In this document: positions 47,725 through 60,165 of the stretch, piece by piece
Layout: the number at the start of each line of letters is the position of its first letter
Numbering within the stretch: position 1 is the stretch's first letter
DNA from: Quercus robur
Lineage: Eukaryota; Streptophyta; Magnoliopsida; Fagales; Fagaceae
Direction of reading: 5' to 3'
DNA: 64,000 nucleotides
Assembly: GCF_932294415.1 (NCBI RefSeq)
Contig: NC_065543.1
Coordinates: forward strand, 30,461,530 to 30,525,529
Notes under the pieces: model-generated
Database searches by the model: none
The model's input: the letters and a program-made list of their open reading frames with translations, nothing else
What the model was told of the DNA's origin: nothing
Made by a program: the position numbers and the translations under genes

Positions 47725-50032
47725 CCTATGAGATTTTTGGTTATGGACTTAGTTATCTTTAGGGAACATGTGGACTAGTTGGCACCCAAATTCGTTTAGT
47801 TTAATATTGTTGGGAAAAAAAAGAAGGTAATCATTTGTTGGCCATGATTTAACTTTATACAGCTCTTTACTCTTGTACCTTTTACTTCTTTTCTTTTTAG
47901 GAGATGCCTAATCCTGCAGGTTCTTCTTTTAATAATGCCCGATTGATTATCTCTGCATTCCTTTTCTAATGTCAAAAACGCCACGGGCCAATTTGATTTT
48001 GTATTCCTTTTTAGATAAATAAATTGTCAATATATGCATAAGCAGGGTTGCCAAATTCCATCATTGAGAGAAAGAAGCATGTTTAGGATAAAGTTTTCTT
48101 CCATAGGGATAAGGAGGAATTTATAACAATACACTATGTGGTGATTTATAAGATAATTCATATTATTTAAAAGATAAACTTATTAAAATAGTAATGTAAT
48201 TAAACATACAAGTAAATAATCATTCTCTCCACATTTTCACAGTAGCTTTGAGGAATTTTCTGATTTAACGGTAGATTCTATCATTTACGAAATTATGTTA
48301 CCACACAACCACAATACCTTGGTATTAAGCTAAAAAGTTTGGAAACTAACTGGAGAATTTATTTGGTTTATTGGTAATCTACGAGTACAAGGAGTTGTTA
48401 CAGGCCAAGATGCATGTTAGGCCAGCCCAATCCAATTGAAAAATCTTGTTTGTGAATTGTGGTAGAGTACAGAGGTTCGGGCTTGGTGAATTTTCCTGGG
48501 TCAGGCCGAAAGTTTGGGTGTTGTTTACAACTTCTCTCTGGCTAAAGAAATTTCATATGGATTGTCTTTTAAAGAAATTTCATAGGCGTGGACTAGGCCT
48601 CGTCCTGACTGGCCCACTTCTCACCAAGGCTGGGCTCAGGTTGTTAGTTTCCTTGGGTCGGGCGTTCGTGTGAGATCTATTTTCCATTTGTATAACTCTA
48701 ACAAACAAAAGATTTCAAAATTTGGAATCTAATAATGTGATGATAATACACAGAAACAAAGAATAGTAATAAGTGAATTAAACTAAAAACTTATAGCAAA
48801 TTAGTCAAGAGTATTGTGGCTCAATGACATTATATAATCTTTTATATGAGGAGAATCATGATTTGAATTTCCTTCCTCCACTTGTAACAATTAAATAATA
48901 ATAATAATAATAATAGTAGAAGCAAAACTTATGCTAAACCCACACATCACTTTGGCCATTTTCAATACTGGCGCTTTCATGAAGAACAATATGTAATTTC
49001 CAGCAACCCAAAGCAAATAGATATGGAATTAGGATTTCATCTTTGGGTGTCAAGACATGAATTAAAACTTTAACCATTCAGAAGAAATACACTAATAGTA
49101 TATTCAATATTAACAAAGTATAAATATAAGAAACTATACAAAATAACAGTTTCTTAATACATTTCAAGCACATCTAAATCCTAAAAGTCATTTATGATTA
49201 ATATTGATTTCGCAGTCGTTTCTCTTTTAATGTATAAAATTAAAGATTCCATTAGAAAAAAACATTTGATTTTATTGGAAACCTAGTTGTAAACTTCTAA
49301 TAATACCATGTGTGTTTAGAGAATGATTATTAGTTTTTTTAAAGTAAGTTAGTTTTTAACATTTTATCTCACATTATACAAATAATTTACTAAAAAAAAG
49401 CAATTCTCATTATCTATATTTAATCACGTAACTCATTAAATTTTCAGAGACATAACATGATTTATTTTCCAAAAGATTGGAAAGTCCTTAAAAGACTTAA
49501 TTACCATGAAGATAATGGAAATAATTGGAATAAATTAATGCAACAATAAATATTAATTATAATATTAAACCAAGACATGACCAAAAAAAAAGATGTCTAC
49601 TTACATACCAACATAAATCTGAGCGGTTGCCTTTTGTTGCATGATTGAAGACCATTCCACTTGATTTGTTATATACTAATGATTTCCATAGGTTATATTG
49701 GATTTCATAGACTCGACGTCCATTGAGACAATTATTGGATTAATTAATTTAATTGTGATTACCAAGTTTTCTTTTGCTACAAACGATTCTTCCTCCAATC
49801 AATTGATTCTATCTTTGTGAGGATGCCATTGTTATCTAATCACACCAATTACATCGAGCAATATTTGATGGTTGGAACTTTTTGATTCACCATAGAGTCT
49901 TAAGACTAAAATACACTTTTAGTTCGTAAAGTTTAAGATTATTTATATTTTGATGCTTCATGTTTGATTTCATAATAAATTGTAAACCACATTCCTAAAA
50001 TTTGGAGTCATTTTGATTTTGCTCCAATCCCT
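47725..50032. other. Gene-free AT-rich interval
   Basis: It includes a GC-richer patch at 48460-48665 (GGTTCGGGCTTGG, TTGGGTCGGGCG) that may be an old transposon fragment. The end (49905-50032) belongs to an older repeat later split by the SINE at 50050. Confidence 0.45.
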
Positions 50033-50049
50033 AACATTTCAAAATTTTG

Positions 50050-50334
50050 GCCCCAAGAGGGGTGGCCCAATGGTGTGAGATCCCGCGTGCATGCATGTGG
50101 TCCCTCGTTCCAGTTGTGGCGGGTACCATGTAGGGGGTGGGTTCCTAACATGAATTGCGCCTCATCCGTTGGCTCTCTTAAGGTACTAGGGTGAGGTTTG
50201 TGGCACTCCGGTCACAGTAGTTATAACTCAATTCGACATTCCCTAACAGGGGTACCCCTATTAGGTTATGCCCTATAGGGTAAGTCAAATATGGTCGCCC
50301 CCGCCCCCTTCTTGTTCAAAAAAAAAAAATAATA
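50050..50334 (+). mobile_element. SINE, about 285 bp, with 17-bp target duplication
   Basis: AACATTTCAAAATTTTG flanks the element exactly (50033-50049 and 50335-50351). The head carries the A-box-like TGGCCCAATGGTGTGAGA and the B-box-like CGTTCCAGTTG. The tail is CCTTCTTGTTC followed by A12 and TAATA. This is a different and longer SINE family from those at 33853 and 47547. Confidence 0.9.
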
Positions 50335-50351
50335 AACATTTCAAAATTTTG

Positions 50352-52240
50352 ATCCACTCCTCTAGCAGTAGGTGTTCGTTTTGATTGGTAGCCCCTCTCG
50401 GTAGAAAAAAAACTTAGTTGACCGTTAAGTGACACACAAGTCAGCCATATGTGCTAATTGCTTCAATAAAATCGCAACACCTGAATTTTATGGTTGATGT
50501 AATTAAATAATCTAAAATATTTTAAAATTATAAAAAAAAATCCTAAAATTTATTATACAATTTTAATTTCCTTTTTTGTTTTCAACATTTTCTCAATAAA
50601 CAGTGATGAACAAGCTTAATTGTTTTTCTTCCCTAAAAAATTATACAAGTCTTCAAGGTTCAGAGACAATTTTTTTAGAAAAGCAACAAAAAAAGAAAAT
50701 TTTCATTCAAAAAAAGCACAAACTTCAGGAGTAGAAAAAAAAAAAAAAATTTCTTCAAAAATTTGTAAATCTTACTCTAATTTCACCACCTATAAGCTCT
50801 AATTCCGTTCCACACTTCCACCTCCACTAAAAGGTCACCAAATAGCCCACATTCCGGCCTAATAGTCTGCCAAAAATAATGTTTGACGCAAAATGAATTA
50901 TTTTTCATTATGATTACATTTTATATTTCCCAAACTCTACTGAAACCGAAGTAAGAGTGTGCAGAAGTATGTATGATTATTTTTTCCCCTGGCTCAGAAT
51001 GTATTTCTTTTTCACGAAAAAGTATTCAACTTTCAACCTAGAATTACATGCATTCAGGCTAGACCGCAAGAGCTTTCAACTTTCAAGTCAATTGCTTTAA
51101 GCCTTTAAGGCTTAACCATGCTTGATGTAACTGATCATTTACGTGGGCCAACTCTATCATGTGCATGAATACAGTCACAGAACAGTGGACCGACCTTCTT
51201 GACTATTGCTATGTTCAAATTTATTTTATTAATAATAGTATATTAATTGAATTCATACCCATTGTTGAATGCTTCCAGTACTTGTTGTCAACTGAAAACT
51301 TGGCTCAGCACTAAACCAATTTAATTACCAATTATGACAGTATTAACACGAATTTATTATGTACAGTAAAGATTTTCACGTGTTATACACAATTTATGCT
51401 GGCCTAGCTAGGAATTAAAAGTATCAGAGAAAGAGAGTGTGAGAGAGACAGGCTGGCTTTTCTTCAAGAGTGCTCGTAGGTCTTTTTTTTTTTTTTTGGA
51501 CAGAGTCGTAGGTCTTTTTGAACCAGTAGCAGCTTTAAAGACCGGAACGCGTGCAAAGCCATCCATAGCTCGAACTTCGGCGCATATATATATATATTGT
51601 TGCACTTGACAATTATTTATTTATTTATACTTTTTGTGTTGCTGGGTTAAAAAAAATCTTATATTTTATGGGTTTATTTAGATAATACTTATTTATTGAA
51701 AATTGAAAATTTATTATTGAAAACACTGTAGTAAATTTTTTTTTATTGTGAAACAGTGCCATGCATTTTTCATCACTTAGCTGGTCTATGAACAATGCCA
51801 TTGGACCAGCCAAGTGAAATGCAAATGCACGTAGAAAATTAGCTACGCAAACGCACACTATATCTCAAGAGATTATATGTAACATAACATGTGTCTTATA
51901 ATAACATAATTTAATATTTCATATGGAAGTTTTATACGATACGTCTTAATATCATATGATTTTCTTGATTTACTTCTAATCTTATTATTGACTTTTATTT
52001 TGGTATTTATTCATAGCATAGATAGCTAAACACTCCTTATCGTGTTTTGGTATGATGATATAGAATCGCAATTCTATAAGATCCTATGATTTAGGTCGCG
52101 ATACTATTTCAATCTTGCATTACAAACAATCCTAGCATGATCTGGATCAATTTTAAGTTGAAGATAGTAGAATCTTACAATTCTGTGACCTTGGATTGCT
52201 ATCTTGACAACCATGCTTCTCATAGAAGTGCATATAGCAC
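50352..52240. other. Gene-free AT-rich interval
   Basis: 50352-50500 continues the repeat interrupted by the SINE (CCGTTAAGTGACACACAAGTC). One mini retro-tail lies at 51474-51519. No supported gene. Confidence 0.45.
51474..51519 (-). mobile_element. Mini retro-tail insertion, minus strand, 14-bp target duplication
   Basis: TCGTAGGTCTTTTT occurs at 51474-51487 and 51506-51519. The 18-nt insert read on the minus strand is CTCTGTCC followed by A10. Confidence 0.5.
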
Positions 52241-52241
52241 A

Positions 52242-52695
52242 ACTCTCTCTCTCTCTCTCTCTCTCTTAGATACACATACCCATAGTCCCTTATGCTATCC
52301 CCAATCTCATTTTCCCAACCTTCCTCTCTCGGCCCTTCTCCCCAACTTTGTTCTCCTCTGTTGCCCTCTCCTTTGATTCCCCTACCTCCACCACCAAGAA
52401 ACTCCACTCCATGATTTGCCTCCTCGATTCTCAACTCCACCTTGATAGTTGCTCTCACCACAAAGACCTCCTTTCTCAACGTCATTGCTTCACCATGCTG
52501 ACATGGCACTCTCCACTCCTCTCTCCTTAAAGCCTGATCCAACTTCTCTGACTCACTCCAATCCATTTACTCTCAATCTCTCCCGCGCTCCAACCTCCAC
52601 TCCACCTCTCACCTCCTCGGCCACTACCTATGTACTCTCTGCCTCTCAAAAAAGCCTTGTGACATTGCCTATGTCAAATGACCCTAAAAAGTGAT
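52242..52695 (+). other. C-rich, ORF-like segment of unknown nature
   Basis: After a (CT)n run the sequence is unusually C-rich, and several frames stay open for 60-80 codons. None shows a domain I recognise. The first part (TACACATACCCATAGTCCCTTATGC) resembles 45425-45485 (TACACGCATGCCCACAATCC), which suggests a dispersed repeat or a captured and decayed gene piece. Confidence 0.35.
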
Positions 52696-53402
52696 TTTGG
52701 AAGCTATGTGTAGGATTGTGTTTTATGCGAACATTAATTTGAAAGGTGTTGGTAGGAAATGCAAATGAATAGTGTGTAAGAATATTATGCTTTTGATCTA
52801 GTGCAAAATGCGATTTTTTTGAGCTAATCATGCTCTTAAAAAAAAAAAAAAGGGTTAACAAGTGCCCTAAGGACATTGGTTTAAAAATTATTTTTAGAAA
52901 GAATTTAAGGGAAAATAATAAAGCAATTAATTTTTTTTACAGTTTTTTATATTTCTCATGAAAGTGGTGTTAAAATTTTACTAATAAAGTTTATTAACAA
53001 TTACCCTAAAGACACGTGTTAACATCAACCCTTAGAAAAAAAAAACACACACACACACAAAGCAATGCCAGGATGACCTGTAGGGAATACCAGCCATAAT
53101 ACAAATGAGAGGCATGCATCATCTGAAAGAGGCAGTATAAGAGAAATTATAAGGTCCTCATGGTAAACAAGTGATGTAGTCCACCATTTTAGTAAAAGAC
53201 TCACACTTGTTTAAAATTGTGGAGTTTTAAATAAAAACTAAATACTGACTTAGTAATTTTAAATAGGTGAGAATCTTTTACTGAAATGGTAGACAAATAA
53301 TGTAGTCCATCCCAAAGATTGTATAATTTCTCGCAGTATAGAGCCCATCAAAATAAGATAAAGATTCACTTCCAAATTCCAATAGCTGTAAAGTCCTTTT
53401 GT

Positions 53403-53470
53403 CAACTTTGTTGTTAATTACAATACGCATCTTCCCTAACTTTGTTGTTAATTACAATACGCATCTTCCC
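53403..53470. repeat. Tandem duplication, 34-36-bp unit
   Basis: AACTTTGTTGTTAATTACAA and the following TACGCATCTTCCCT occur twice in direct succession. Confidence 0.88.
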
Positions 53471-53956
53471 TTTTTTTTTAAAAAAAAATTTATAACATGC
53501 ATCTATATATACATATATATATATTCAGGTAATAATATTATTATATCAATTATGCATAAAAAAAAAAATTACGCAAAAAGTCCCTTGCATATATAAACTA
53601 AAAGATTGGGTAAATGGGAGTGAGCCCGGACAACACTCAAAAGTGGCATGTATACTTTCTAATTTCTACGCATCAAAGTTCCAACACTCACCACAAATTG
53701 TTAGTGGGACCCAGTACCAAGGAATACAAAAGAAACTCCATAGCATAATTTAAAATATACTATATGAATTTGGAATTTTAAGATCTTTATTAAAATAAAT
53801 AAATATAAAAACCCTAACATATATCTTATACAGTTATACTCTCACAGCGTTGAATTCAATAATTCATACCTCGAGAGGGTGATTTCTTTCTTCAACTTCG
53901 AGATCCAGAGGGACTGAGCCCGCACAACAGTCAAAAAGTGACATGTCTAACACTGA

Positions 53957-53995
53957 ATGCCTAGTCCCTCTTTTGCCCCAAAAAAATATGCCTAG
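53957..53995 (+). mobile_element. Possible mini retro-tail with 8-bp duplication
   Basis: ATGCCTAG occurs at 53957-53964 and 53988-53995, separated by TCCCTCTTTTGCCCC, A7 and T. The short duplication makes this weaker than the other cases. Confidence 0.35.
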
Positions 53996-54565
53996 GAGGT
54001 TTTCAAATCACAGAACATTCATATCAGTTTTTTAAAAATATTTAGTTAAATTAATTTAAAAAACTTTATTTTTACTAGTTTAATTATTTATTATTTATAT
54101 ATATATATATATATATATTAACCTTAATATTTTATCAATATTAAAATTTAATATAGTAAAGATAGAGGTTCACTACATGTAAAGATGAGACTATTTTTTA
54201 AAAAAAATTTAGTTAATTTAGTAAGCTTGATACATGTTTATTTTAGTTGAATTTAGATAAATTTTTACTAAAATATTAAATCGGTAAAATTGATGTAATT
54301 AACCCATTAAAAACTTAGTTTGTTGGCTAATGGGTATAGATGAGAATGACATGACCTCGATGTCTGCCATTGGCTACTTTAATTTCCCGACATGGCATGG
54401 TATAGGTAGCTAGACCTCTAATTTTAACAATTATTCATCTCCAGTACTGGTAAGCAGAATTAGCTGGCTCACAAGAGAGCATGTCACATTATATTTCTTG
54501 CCAGCCAACTAACTAATATTAATATCGTCATCTGCCAAGAGCTTTAAGCAAAAGAGGATGTTATG

Positions 54566-54717
54566 GAATGCCCATAAAAGTATTTGTTAATAAATTATTT
54601 TAAGAAAAGTTTTAAAATAAAGTAAAAAAATATAATTAATTGAATGCCCATAAAAGTATTTGTGAATAAATTATTTTAAGAAAAGTTTTAAAATAAAGTA
54701 AAAAAATATAATTAATA
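54566..54717. repeat. Tandem duplication, 76-bp period
   Basis: GAATGCCCATAAAAGTATTT at 54566 recurs at 54642, and the whole unit through GTAAAAAAATATAATTAAT is repeated with one or two differences. Confidence 0.92.
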
Positions 54718-55049
54718 TTTTGATATATATTTTTTATATTTATTATTAAAGTGATGTTAAAACTTTTTAAAAATGATTTATTAACAAAAGTCATGTTAAC
54801 AGGTGTTTTTGGGATAATTATTAATAAATTCAACACAATTTTTATGGAAAATATAAAAAGATGTCAGAAAAATTAATTATTTTATCATTTTCTCATAAAA
54901 TATTTCTAAAATTAGTTCTAAACCAATATTCTTAGGACATTCATTAACATTTTCCTATTAACAATTATTTTAAGGAAACCCGTTAACTGTACCAACAAAG
55001 CAAATCACATTTCTTCAATTGTGTGTGTATATATGCACACATTATTACG

Positions 55050-55236
55050 CACCCTTGATGCGATAGTCACTTTATAAATATAAGTATTTATAGGGTGCTG
55101 ATGATAAGGGTTGAGGTGTGTATATTTAAGCCATGATTGATACTATAATGATTTCATGATTTTACAATGCTTCTTTCATGGGGAGGAGTTCGCCATTCAG
55201 AACAATATGAAGTCTCTTTTCAGCAAGTGTGGTTTA

Positions 55237-55270
<34 letters not shown>

Positions 55271-55370
55271 CTTCTGCAACTCTGCTTGAATAAACGATTA
55301 AATGATTGGAGTCTAGAGGAGATAATAAAACTTAATAGAATTTTGTGTAATACAAGAGCAAGTTTATTTT
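55050..55370. repeat. Unit A, direct repeat of the inner end of the inverted duplication
   Basis: GGTGTGTATATTTAAGCCATGATTGATAC through the TTA microsatellite to AATAGAATTTTGTGTAATAC matches 56288-57300 (minus the solo LTR) in the same orientation and 57304-57545 in inverted orientation. Confidence 0.85.
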
Positions 55371-55532
55371 AATACAATTTTACAACAAATCTTAGGTAGT
55401 TAATTGTTATTGATTCTAATTTGAACCTACCATTGAATTTTTTGTTTTTGTTTTTTTGTTCACTAATAACAGCCAATAAAAACCTATCAATTCGAATTTG
55501 TTATAAAAATATTGTAAACATAACATTTTTCA
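55371..55532. mobile_element. MITE, family M1 (copy E, left end cut)
   Basis: TTTTACAACAAATCTTAGGT on the left and GAATTTGTTATAAAAATATTG then TAAACATAACA on the right are inverted. The outermost left bases seen in copy F are missing here, where unit A joins. Confidence 0.55.
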
Positions 55533-56428
55533 ATAAATAAACTCAACATAAAGTAAACAATCTCTTTTATGGGTAATCTATATTACTATTTAAAGAACGT
55601 CCAAGCTGTTTACGCTGTGAACTCTAAGTTTTGGATATCTCAAAATATGTCCTCCATGTGCTTGCTTATAGACTTTTAATTAAATGGGATAATTCAAAAA
55701 ATAAAAACTCACAATTTAAAACCTCCCACTAAACCCAAGTTCTTTGCAGTTTACAATCTCCTTATCTTTTACCATTTTTAAAATTTAAACAAATGCACCC
55801 TATTTTCCTCTTCATCTCTTATCATTTTTTAAATTTAAATAGACAAACTATTTGTTTTCTTGCTTCTTCTATGTTCTCTTTTATTTTGAACAACAAAATC
55901 TCTAGGCATTCAGCAAACTTAAATTCGCCACAGATTTTCAGTACACGAAAAGAGAAAATGAATGGAAAATTATGATACTAAACAAAAAAAAGGCCCTATT
56001 GCACTCGCAAAACGCATGTGATGAAGCTAGTTTAACATTAAAAATATTAATATGAGATGCATTTTATTGTCTGATTTTGTTAAAAGAATTTATTGTCTGA
56101 ATTGATCTAGGGTATGATATATGTGTATTATGTGTATACACAATACATGTGTAGTTACCTATGTGTATATATATATATATATATATATTTGTCCCCTCAA
56201 CTCAAATCTTGGCTTTGCCACTCAATGCAATCTTCTCTATATGGTTCCAAGGGACACGATGATCACTCTACAAGAATAAGTACCTGTAGGGTGTAAAGAG
56301 TAAGGGTCGAGGTGTGTATACTTAAGCAATGATTGATACTATAATGATTTCATGATTTTACGATGCTTCTTTCATGGGGAGGAGTTCGCCAATCAGATCA
56401 ATATGAAGTCTCTTTTCAGCAAGTGTGG

Positions 56429-56472
<44 letters not shown>

Positions 56473-56473
<1 letters not shown>

Positions 56474-57182
56474 GTAGGGGCTATGGCCCAAAATAATGAG
56501 TTGGGCCTTGGGCCCGTCCGAGGAGGCAACGTGGCTCAGCGATCCACGTTTTAAGCCTTATCATGAGAGGCAAAGAAAACGTCCGGACACTGAAAATCCG
56601 GAGCAGAGGTACGTCAATGCCACTAAAGCCCATCCCCTAAATACGTGAAAAGGATGGAAACACAAAATATCTCAGCAAAAGCTGCCACCACCACATTGAA
56701 TGCACTACAACTACCTTCTTGGTCGCATTAATGTGGAGAAGACTCCTGAACAGTGTTGCCTTGGCCACTGCAACTCACAAAAGATTGAAAGAGGTGTTTG
56801 TTGGGATGGGTGCTCAAGTGGAGGTTTGGATGGTCAACAAGTTTAAAACCCAGATGGTAAGGAAGGGTCTATATAATGTATAGAAACCCCCATAAAAAAA
56901 AGGGAGATAGAAAAAAGAGGGGAGAACACTGTGGCATGCAAAGAAACCCTAATGTGCTGGTCTGTATACATAAATTAGACTTTGAATCTCCTCGGACTGT
57001 GAGATTTTTCAACGTAATGGTTTTTGTTCTTGTCCATGTGTACCTTTATCCCATGCGAACCTCTGTCTAACTTATCTAACCTTAGTTCTTAAACCTATAC
57101 TCTACTAAATTCATTGTGTTGGGCTTTTTGGATCGAGACTTCACACGATTAGGGTTTGGGCTCCAAAAATTGTCCCCCTACA
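56473..57182 (+). mobile_element. Solo LTR, 710 bp, inside the left arm
   Basis: The ends TGTAGGGG and CCCCTACA are perfect 8-bp inverted repeats. ATTAT flanks both sides (56468-56472 and 57183-57187), though the target is a TTA microsatellite, so the exact duplication is ambiguous. A TATA box (CTATATAATG, 869-878 of 56 kb, that is 56869-56878) shows plus orientation. There is no second LTR and no coding region. Confidence 0.85.
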
Positions 57183-57303
57183 ATTATTATTATTATTATT
57201 TGCAACTATGCTTGAATATACGATTAAATGATTGGAGTTTAGAGGAGATAATAAAACTTAATAGAATTTTGTGTAATACAAGAGCAAGTTTATTTTAACT
57301 ATG

Positions 57304-57629
57304 AAATTCTATTAGTTTTATTATCTCTTCTAAACTCCAATCATTTAATCGTCTATTCAAGCATAGTTGTAGATAATAATAATAATGATAAACCACACTT
57401 GCTGAAAAGAGACTTCATATTGATCTGATTGGCGAACTCCTCCCCATGAAAGAAGCATCGTAAAATCATGAAATCATTATAGTATCAATCATGGCTTAAC
57501 TATACACACCTCGATTATTGCCTTCTACACCCTACAAGTACTTATACTTGTAGAGTGACTATCGCGTCAAGGGAACAATATAGAGAAGATTGCATCAAGT
57601 GGCAAAGCCAAGATTTGAGTTGAGGGGAC

Positions 57630-57686
<57 letters not shown>

Positions 57687-58490
57687 AACATAGGTAACTA
57701 CACATGTATTGTGTATATACATAATACACACCCAAGATCAATTCAGACAATAAATTCTTAAAAAAAAATCAGACAATAAAATGCCACTCATATTAATATT
57801 TTTAATGTTAAACTAGCTTCATCACATGCATTTCGCGAGTGCGATGAGGCCTTTTTTTTTTGGTTGGTTTAGTATCATAATTTTCCATTCATTTATCTCT
57901 TTTCGTGTACTGAAAATCTGTGGCAAATTTAAGTTTGCTGAATGCCTAGAGATTTTGTTGTTCAAAATAAAAGAGAACATAGAAGAAGCAAGAAAACAAA
58001 TAGCTTGTCTATTTAAATTTAAAAAATGATAAGAGATGAAGAGGAAAATAGAGTGCATTTGTTTAAATTTTAAAAAGGATAAAAGATAAGGAGATTGTAA
58101 GCTACAGAGAACTTGTATTTAGTGGGAGGTTTTAAACTATAAGCTTTTATTTTATGAATTATCCCATTAATTGAAAAATCTATAAGCGAGTAGGGAGGAG
58201 ATATTTTGGGATATCCAAAACTTAGAGTTCATGGTGTAAATGGCTTGGACGCCCTTTAAATAGTAGTATATATTGCCCATAAAAGAGATCGTTTACTTTA
58301 TGTTGAGTGTATTTATTAAGAAATTTTATGTTTACAATATTTTCATAACAAATTCTAATTAACAGGTTTTTATTGGCTATTATTAGTGAGCAAAAAAAAA
58401 AAAAAAATCAATGATAAGTTCAAATTAAAACCAATACCAATTAAATACCTAAGATCTTTTGTAAAAATATATTGTAAAAATGTTGTTGAC
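57304..58490. repeat. Right arm of the 1.2-kb inverted duplication
   Basis: Inverted copy of the left arm without the solo LTR. The arms are separated by a 33-nt spacer (57271-57303). The (TA)n tract at 57631-57689 is longer than its partner at 56162-56187. Confidence 0.85.
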
Positions 58491-58497
58491 GTAACAC
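58325..58497. mobile_element. MITE, family M1 (copy F)
   Basis: The left end ATGTTTACAATATTTTCATA and the complement of the right end, GTTACGTCAACAACATTTTTAC, are inverted. This is the partner of copy E in the opposite arm and is more complete. Confidence 0.6.
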
Positions 58498-59637
58498 TTT
58501 TTTTATTTATTAAAATATTTTATATATGAATAAACTGTGTTATATTTTTTCATATTCAAAATTCCACTTATAATTCTCATGTAATGCTTTTCACCAATAT
58601 AGACTCTCTGGTCCTTTATTTCTCCTTCACAATTTTTTCTTCTTAAACTTTTTTTATTTTTTATTTTTGTCTTTGCTTATCTGCCAAGAAAAAAAAAACG
58701 AAAAGTAAATGAATGGTAGAATACTGAAACTTTATCACTTTCATAGTCTAACATAGTTAACATGTTGGAGAAGAAAAAAAAAGTGAAACAATCCAAACAG
58801 ACCTTTCTCCTAATAGAGAAGAGTGGAGTGTTAATTATTTTTAGAATTTGGCAACATTTTCATTTTCAGAAAAATCGAGTATAACAAATTTGGTTATGCA
58901 TACTAACTAACTACATTGCACAAAGTATGACAATATAGTAGAGTGAAGGAAATAAAAGAGAATGCAAGCAAATCTCACCAAACACCAATGGAAACAGCAC
59001 TAATAGAGATTGGATTTGAATGTGGCTTCTCAAGTTTCCATAAACTTTCTCTCACTCACAAGGTCTATGTTTATGGGTGAAGAAAGTATTTACGAACTCT
59101 CAATCAAAACAATGAAGGAGATGGAAAAGAGAGGATAGATTGGTTTTCTCAAAACAAAAGATTCTCTCTTTTCCTACACTCAAAGATGAGTCTTTTGGAT
59201 ATCTCTCTTATGATTTCTAGGGTTTGTATCACCCTTATCAGAAGCCTTTTCCATGCTTCACAGCCGTGTGCTGGCAACTGTGCATTGAACAAGTGCAGTC
59301 CAGAATTTGTCATTTTTTTTTCACAAAATAGTCCCTTTTAAGTACAAAATGTGGTCATTATATGTATTAATTTTAGTAGTGGTTTGATGGATGATTTCAC
59401 TCCATAGATTAGGGGTGAGGTTTTGGAAATTCCTTTTAAGATGACTTTTTGTAGAAAATGCAACTAACAATAAAAGAAATAAGTAAAGAAAATTTAAAGT
59501 TATCAAGTATATATCAGGGTTGAATTCCAAATTATGTTCAATGCCATTGGATCTCAAGAAAGAAAATTTGATTGCAAATAGATTAATTCAAAGCCTAATT
59601 CATATAAACAGTTAATGGTTCGAAAGTTCATAGTAAA
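58498..59637. other. Gene-free AT-rich interval
   Basis: I see no gene and no clear element ends. Composition is more balanced at 58940-59320, but no ORF has recognisable domains. Confidence 0.45.
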
Positions 59638-60060
59638 TAGATTTAAGGGGTAATTACACTAAACTCACCTGTGGTTTGGCCCAAAATCACTTTGCCTACC
59701 CGTGGTTTAAAAACTGTCACTTTACCTACCTGAGGTATGTTCTGTTTATTTTCCATAACCCACCTCTGTTAAAATCAAGGGTAAATAGGTATTTTTGCTC
59801 AAATTTTATGTCTCTCTCCTCCAAAAAAAAAAAAAAAAAAGCACAAAAATGCAAGAGAAACAAGATCAAAAGGGAGGGTTTTGTGAAAATTAATATTTGA
59901 TTTGGTGGGTTCACTTTGCAAATTTCTCCTCTCTTCGCCTTTGCAATGGCGGGTTCGCAGTGGTTTGGGGGTTTTAGTTAGGATCGGTGTTAGAGGATTT
60001 CGGTTTTGTTGTGGGTCGACGTTGGAGGTTTATGGGTTTTGGTTCTGTGGGTTTTGTTTT

Positions 60061-60165
60061 GAATCACTAGTTCCGGGTTTGGTTTTGGTTTGAATCATTG
60101 ATTTTGGGTTTTGGTTTGAATCATTGATTTTGGGTTTTGGTTTGAATCACTGATTCTAGGTTTAT
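60061..60165. repeat. 26-bp repeat inside the MULE, 3-4 copies
   Basis: GAATCATTGATTTTGGGTTT units start at 60092, 60118 and 60144, 26 bp apart. A related longer unit starts at 60061 (GAATCACTAGTTCCGGGTTT). Confidence 0.88.

Larger units (their letters stand above)
52696..55049. other. Gene-free AT-rich interval with small duplications
   Basis: It holds two small tandem duplications (53401 and 54566 entries), one weak mini retro-tail (53957-53995) and a (TA)n run near 54094-54118. No gene is supported. Confidence 0.45.
55371..57270. repeat. Left arm of a 1.2-kb inverted duplication
   Basis: This arm, without the 710-bp solo LTR and its 5-bp duplication, is about 1.2 kb. It matches the complement of 57304 to about 58490 at most positions. 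Landmarks in order: part of an M1 MITE, AACTCAACATAAAGTAAACAA, TTTGGATATCTCAAAATAT, GGCATTCAGCAAACTTAAATT, a (TA)n run, TCAAATCTTGGCTTTGCCACT, GGAGGAGTTCGCCAATCAGA, and a TTA microsatellite. Confidence 0.85.
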
